Shown here one piece after another: positions 59,234 to 64,000 of a stretch of 64,000 nt of DNA. The notes under the pieces are model-generated. The model had not been told where the DNA came from. It saw nothing but the letters and a program-made list of their open reading frames with translations, and ran no database searches. Every line of letters starts with the position of its first letter. The stretch's first letter is position 1. The DNA comes from Marsupella aquatica (Eukaryota > Marchantiophyta): NCBI GenBank assembly GCA_973895155.1, contig OZ316891.1, forward strand, positions 29,574,001-29,638,000. The letters are read 5' to 3'. Position numbers and translations under genes: made by a program.

Positions 59234-59263
59234 TGCCCTAGAATGAACGATCGAGATGCATCT
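59234..59263 (-). repeat. Right arm of the 30-bp inverted repeat
   Basis: Exact inverse of 57500-57529. It sits about 30 bp before the telo-box and 150 bp before the likely leader exon of RPL21. Confidence 0.85.
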
Positions 59264-59291
59264 GCGGAGGTATAGATCTGACGACGTAGAG

Positions 59292-59299
59292 TAGGGTTT
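59292..59299 (-). promoter_or_regulatory. Telo-box in the RPL21 promoter
   Basis: TAGGGTTT (complement AAACCCTA), about 125 bp before the leader-exon splice donor. Telo-boxes near the transcription start are a regular feature of plant ribosomal protein genes. A second TAGGGTTT lies at 59565-59572 inside the leader intron. Confidence 0.6.
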
Positions 59300-59418
59300 C
59301 CTTGGGGACGGGAGGCGAGCAGCGAAGTCGTTCTTCCTGCTCGAGTCTCACTCCTCTCGACTTTCTCTCTCTTTCGAGTTCAATTCGTCAGCTCGACCTC
59401 GAGCTCTCTGTTCCGCAG

Positions 59419-59703
59419 GTGAGCTCCTATCCTTCCGTCCCTTTTCTCATCTCGTGAGCTCTCGGTAGACTCAGTTGGGTCTTTCTCTGCACGCTGTTCC
59501 GGTTCTCGTCACCAATTTGTGGTGAGCTTTGTATATTTTTCCGTTTGCAATCACCCACTCTCGGTAGGGTTTCCTGATTCCTCTCTGTTCTCAGCGCGAT
59601 CTGTTTGCGTCTCTCTTGTTTCGTTCGGTTCTCGTCACTGCCTGTGCTCGAGTCGTATGATTGTCTCGGTTCTTAGGACGTGTTGGGTTCCTTTGGTTCG
59701 CAG
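59419..59703 (+). other. Intron in the 5' leader of RPL21
   Basis: Donor ttccgcag|gtgagctc and acceptor ggttcgcag|gaaagc with a T-rich interior, ending 17 bp before the start codon. Leader introns close to the ATG are common in plant ribosomal protein genes. The call rests on splice signals alone. Confidence 0.6.
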
Positions 59704-59720
59704 GAAAGCAGTGAGGAGCG

Positions 59721-60404
59721 ATGCCGGCAGGTCATGGTTTGCGATCGCGGACGAGAGACTTGTTCTCTCGCCCATTCAGGCATAAGGGTTATATCCACCT
59801 TACCACTTATCTGAGAAACTTTAAGATCGGTGATTATGTCGATATCAAGGTTAACGGAGCTGTTCACAAGGGTATGCCCCACAAGTTCTACCACGGACGA
59901 ACTGGCATCGTGTGGAACGTCACGAAGCGTGCCGTCGGTGTTATCATGAATAAGCAGGTATAGATGAATCATTCTTGGGGTTGTTGTCCGTGTACTTGAT
60001 TGCCCAGTGTTTGGTAGCTTGCATCTATTGTAGGGTTCTTCCATCAAAACAGCGATGGCTTTCTACAGGCAGGAAGCTGTGTTTTATCCAGGTTGCCATG
60101 TGCAAACAGTTGTTCTCACTTTTCTCCTCACTCGAATTGATAGGTCAACGGTAGGATCATCCGCAAGCGTATCCATGTACGCATTGAGCATGTTCAACCG
60201 TCTCGTTGCCGGGAGGAGTTCCTCAACAGGGTAAAGCGCAACGGGGAGTTAAAATCGGAAGCGAAGGCGAAGGGTGAGAAGTTCATCGCGAAGAGGCAAC
60301 CAGAGGGTCCTAAACCCGGGTTCTTGATAGCAGAGAGTGCTGTCTTGGAGACAGTGACGCCCATTCCCTACGATGTCGTTAACGACCTCAAGGGAGGATA
60401 TTAA
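59721..60404 (+). CDS. RPL21: 60S ribosomal protein L21 (eL21)
   Basis: Two coding exons, 59721-59957 and 60144-60404, giving 165 aa (plant homologues 164). The product starts [15 protein letters not shown] and contains [40 protein letters not shown], then after the intron [23 protein letters not shown] and the highly conserved end [18 protein letters not shown]. It is a structural protein of the cytosolic large subunit. It is divergent from RPL13A, with telo-boxes upstream and a probable leader intron. Confidence 0.97.
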
Positions 60405-62331
60405 GAGGTTTAATGGGATGTCTCAGTCACACGGACATTTTTGGATAGGGTTTATAATTCGGAATATAACTGAAGGTTCTACTGTGTCCTGGACTCTCAC
60501 AAATGAATCTCTGTTTTCCCATTGATACTCATCTATTGAGTCAAGGTGCTGGTGCTGTTCCTCTCGCCCTCGCCTACCTGAAGTTGTTCGTCCTTTTAGT
60601 GTTTGATCAGAAGTTGAGCAGTGAAATTTTGCATATTGTGCGCCAAGGTTATTGTTGCACAGATTACGCTGTCGATGTGTGTTTTTTGTGTAAGACTTTG
60701 TTTCTATTGTTTCAAGCCTTACTGTATAAGTCGTGATGGAAAGGTTTGGGCCTTTCATTTGTATTGTGTAGTTGTGACCTTTTCAAACGTCCTTTCCGTG
60801 CGGGGATAATCTTGCTATACCTTCGCCAGCATGTCACTCTTTGTAGTGAAGTGTCTACAACATTTCTAGTTTCGCCGTTTAGTAAACTAGACATGAGCTC
60901 AGTCCTCAACCCTTCAATTTGCCCTGAAAATTCATGGAAAGTCCCCGTAGAAGAAGGCGCAATTTTTTAAGGATTGGTACCGTCAGTGATATCGGCTGGC
61001 TAGGATTATGGAATTGGACCTGACTGGGCCTCATTGAGCCTCTTCCACTGCATTCAGCATTGCTAAGTGAAGTGTTAAATGTCTTGGGACTTTCAAATGG
61101 CATGACAAAACAGTCGTTTAGGTGAAGTGTGCGTCTTATGAGTAGCAGGTTTGCGGAAATAAACGAAGTTCACTTGTGAATGACCTTGGATCAACCTCTT
61201 TGTTTCTACTGTAATTGTAAATTAATTTGATAGTCCTCGAATAGAGAACCTGCCACAGACCGGGATATGTATAAACTAGTGAGACGGAGAATCGTCTTTG
61301 TTGAATTGTCTGCAACAATGAGGCCGTCTATAGCAATTGCAATATGCAGGAATGGATAAACATGAAAGGACGTCGGGTCCTTGTTAACCTTCAGCGATCA
61401 GTACAGAGATGATTTTCAGTGTCCGGCAGATGCGGAAAGGAGTGAAGATCAGGGTTCTTACATGGCCATTGTATTGAATACCTTATATCATTACCATTTC
61501 CACTTCAAACCTTGAACCATGATAAGAAGTCGAAACATAAAACACACAATTCCCTCCAGTCCTTCCTAATATGCATTCACAAACAACAGGATGTACCGTT
61601 TACTGAGATTATCTCAGGTGAAGCGTCCTTCCAGCCCTCCATAGTATCCCCTCACCTAATAGAGAAGTAGCTATGTCTACGACCAATATGGCACATTCGC
61701 ACCTGCCTTGTTGGAAGTACAGGGTAGAAAAACGAATAAATCGACTTCAAATCTCGCTAAACACTGCATCGAATGTAAACGAAGCACGTAGATAGTTTCG
61801 AGGGCCGCCCACCGCTACGTAAGAGTCACTAATGGGGAATTATTAACTTTCGGCAAGGGTTATTTATGGGGAATTTCTCTATTCATACTAGGGACAAATA
61901 TGGGTCTCGGTAACTGCACATCAAAATATGACAAATATGATGTATGACACCCTTGCATACCGTGATAACCTTAGTTTTTTGTAGTTTTTTTCTTTCAATC
62001 AATGAATGCATTTTGATGTGTGATTACCAGCAGGGGACAAATACGAGAGTCCCCTTTTGGGATTTCACTTGTCCATGGGCTCGTGCCACACATTCATAGA
62101 CATATATCTTCGCGCATATATATATCTCAGTGACCTGTACATGCTGGGGAACCATAACCTGGCGGCCCTCTAGCCTTGTATTGTTAACCATTGACAGAAA
62201 AGCAATGCCGACTGAAGACCAACTACCAGCAAGGAGCGACATCCACCAATCTTAGTTTACTCTAGATAGAAATTAAGCTGACCAAACAATCCTCACCTAG
62301 TCCTAACCAAATCTGTTCAGTAATCGATATG
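60405..62331. other. RPL21 3' flank and gap to the MPDU1-like gene
   Basis: Convergent genes flank this 1.9 kb. The first few hundred bases are probably RPL21 3' UTR. Minus- and plus-strand frames at 60423-60970 have no domain. Nothing else recognised. Confidence 0.4.
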
Positions 62332-63869
62332 TCATGAAGCCTTGGCCTTGTCCTTCTTTGGAGCTCCATTTGTTGAGTAATAAACTATCTGGGACACAAT
62401 GACGCCGTTGGTAATGAATCCAAGTACACTTCCCATTAGCACTGAAGCAATGTTAAGGATGCCAAAAAACTACAGTGAGTTCCTCTGTCAAGGTGTGTTG
62501 GATTTCCCTCAGTGCTATTGAAATTCGCACATTTTCACTTCAGAGCAAGTCAGATATACATTCTTCATTATGCCCAACGTGTTTAGCTACAGGAACTGTA
62601 CGGCATAAATGCAAGGATCGTTATTGCCTTAAAAGATTCACATGAAAAGGTCGTGTGAAATAGAAACAGAGGATTCAGAGAGATTGAAAGGATACTGAGA
62701 CGAGGAGCTCCCTCTTGTACCAGTGTCAATAACCGCACTGAACGATATGACATATGACACGAAGACGTCAGAATATCTAAGAACAGCTAAAAGAATTAGT
62801 AAACCTGCGGCAAATTTGGTATTTCAAGCAGCAGAATGATTGTTCAGAACTACAGTACCATAAAATACTACGACAATTACCTGCACCGCCAGCGAAAGAC
62901 ATAAAGTTGGTGAGGAAGCTCAGTTGACCTGTGTTCTTTGTCTGCAGTAGTCCAATCACCACATCCGATGAGAAGCGGCATTTGTACTGAGGCACCTCTA
63001 TCCACAGATACTAAAACAACTTCCTCGGCTATAATTGCGATGGTCAAATTTGTGGCAATACTGCTCACTTACCTTGTAATTTTGAGATATCTGCGGTACC
63101 CTGGCAAAGATCAGCACAGCATGCTGACTAGCCTGTAAGATGAGAAGCCAAATTTGATCAGCAAACAGGTTTTTCGCAGTGTAATCACATGGTAGAGAAT
63201 GCTGTTTAGTTGGGCTTCAGCAAATAAACTTCCAAGAAAGCCAACCTATTCGGGTTATTTACTTAACTGCGGCTCTCCTTCACGACCTTTCTTGTATAAA
63301 AGTAATGAAACGCCTACTTACCTCGACAATACTTATGAGCGAACAGAAGTCCTAGAAACTACAAGTAACAAAAATTCTCCAGTTCTCGAGTACTGTTCTT
63401 AAGCGCCCATAAGCTAGACAAAGACCAGAAGCAACTAGAGACCCTAGACAACGTGCCACACTGCTTAAGCCAAATTCACTTGTCCCCCTTCCTCACGTCA
63501 AAGAGTTTAAGAGAGAAACGTTCGGGAAATCGTCCGACCACAGCTGTGCGGAAGTGAATGGAAGACCTTACATATAAAGTTTCAAATAAAGACTCATTAA
63601 TATTTCCAGCCAGCAGTTGCGGCGTTATTGCACAGTACCTGTTAAGAGTTTGTCAAAGAGCCACAAAAATGTCCAGATGTTCGAACCAGAAACTGATGGT
63701 GATTTCCTAGGAAGCCACAAATTGCATTTCACAATACAAAGACAGACATGCTAATTATGATAATTTATCTCTCCATTTCACGTTTTGAAAGGATACGCTG
63801 CAGTTTTGAGCCAAGTAAGAGGTCCCAGGTTCGATGAATAGTAATAAATCAAAACAACAATAACAATTC
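62332..63869 (-). CDS. MPDU1: Mannose-P-dolichol utilization defect 1 (MPDU1) homologue, 3' part
   Basis: Six exons on the minus strand, in order 63869-63797, 63638-63572, 63132-63073, 62941-62881, 62737-62696, 62441-62332; the gene continues beyond the right edge. The joined frame gives a hydrophobic segment (IVIVVLIYYYSSNLGPL), then YCAITPQLLAGN, the PQ-loop signature ARVPQISQNYKTKNTGQLSF, LTNFMSFAGGAVRLLTLVQE, a last membrane helix (LMGSVLGFITNGVIVSQIVY) and a Lys-rich tail (APKKDKAKAS). MPDU1 proteins are multi-pass ER proteins with two PQ-loops, needed for use of dolichol-phosphate mannose and glucose in glycan assembly. The first PQ-loop and N-terminus lie outside the window. All junctions are GT-AG with matching phases. 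Confidence 0.9.
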
Positions 63870-64000
63870 CTGCACGGAAAATATGCCCAGAGGAACATAC
63901 ATAAACGACGGTCAGTGCCCCAACATAGTCTGACCTACTATCACAATTCAACAATGGTGTGCTTCATACTGGATGTCTACATCTACATCAGTTCATATCT
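63870..64000 (-). other. Intron of the MPDU1 homologue running off the window
   Basis: The acceptor ttccgtgcag abuts the exon at 63869. No coding sequence for the missing N-terminal part is visible before the right edge. Confidence 0.6.

Noticed and set aside
62442-62469. Longer last exon of the MPDU1 homologue (FFGILNIAS...)
   Set aside because: The phase does not match the previous exon. The acceptor at 62442-62443 (CTTCAG|TG) gives the conserved LMGSVLGF and correct phase.
1-64000. tRNA, rRNA, CRISPR or organelle-derived segments
   Set aside because: No cloverleaf with a GTTCGA-type T arm, no rRNA core sequence, no regularly spaced array and no plastid or mitochondrial gene fragment was recognised.

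Overview
This is nuclear DNA of a land plant. All genes are intron-rich, with GT/GC...AG junctions, and the window mixes conserved genes with decayed plant transposons. It holds a full-length chloroplast flavodiiron protein A (FLVA). That family is known from algae, bryophytes, lycophytes, ferns and gymnosperms but not from angiosperms, so a bryophyte or another non-flowering plant is the best guess. The species cannot be named from this sequence alone.

Layout. (1) 1-17.2 kb is gene-free and repeat-rich. It has local duplications, a fold-back element (about 1667-1915), a decayed Ty1/copia LTR retrotransposon on the minus strand (4263-11201, with LTRs, primer-binding site, polypurine tract and a 5-bp target duplication), a relic PIF/Harbinger-like transposase (about 11540-12680), a minisatellite (13568-13930) and a tandem duplication (15429-15817). 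(2) 17.2-31.5 kb holds DEK1, the membrane-anchored plant calpain, in 30 coding exons (2186 aa, frame closed). (3) 31.5-40.3 kb is intergenic, with two MITE-like inverted-repeat elements and an AT-rich CAATGA/ATGAT-rich tract. (4) 40.3-43.1 kb holds FCF1, a PIN-domain pre-rRNA processing factor (9 exons, 198 aa). (5) 43.1-46.5 kb is intergenic, with tandem duplications and a poly-G hairpin element. (6) 46.5-54.3 kb holds FLVA (17 exons, 757 aa). Its 1-kb second intron contains an unidentified, broken protein-like sequence on the opposite strand. (7) 55.9-57.1 kb holds RPL13A (minus, 5 exons) and 59.7-60.4 kb holds RPL21 (plus, 2 coding exons). They are divergent and separated by 2.6 kb with shared, inverted promoter-like sequence. 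(8) 62.3 kb to the right edge holds the 3' part of an MPDU1/PQ-loop gene (minus), running off the window.

Three of the six genes (FCF1, RPL13A, RPL21) serve ribosome production. FCF1 and RPL21 carry telo-box motifs upstream, as is usual for plant ribosomal genes. DEK1 (cell-wall orientation and 3D growth signalling), FLVA (photosystem I protection) and MPDU1 (dolichol-linked sugar use in the ER) are unrelated single genes, and nothing suggests an operon-like or clustered pathway. I did not find a convincing new multi-gene system. The least explained items are the antisense remnant in the FLVA intron, the GC-rich leader of the copia element, and the 30-bp perfect inverted repeat between the two ribosomal protein genes.
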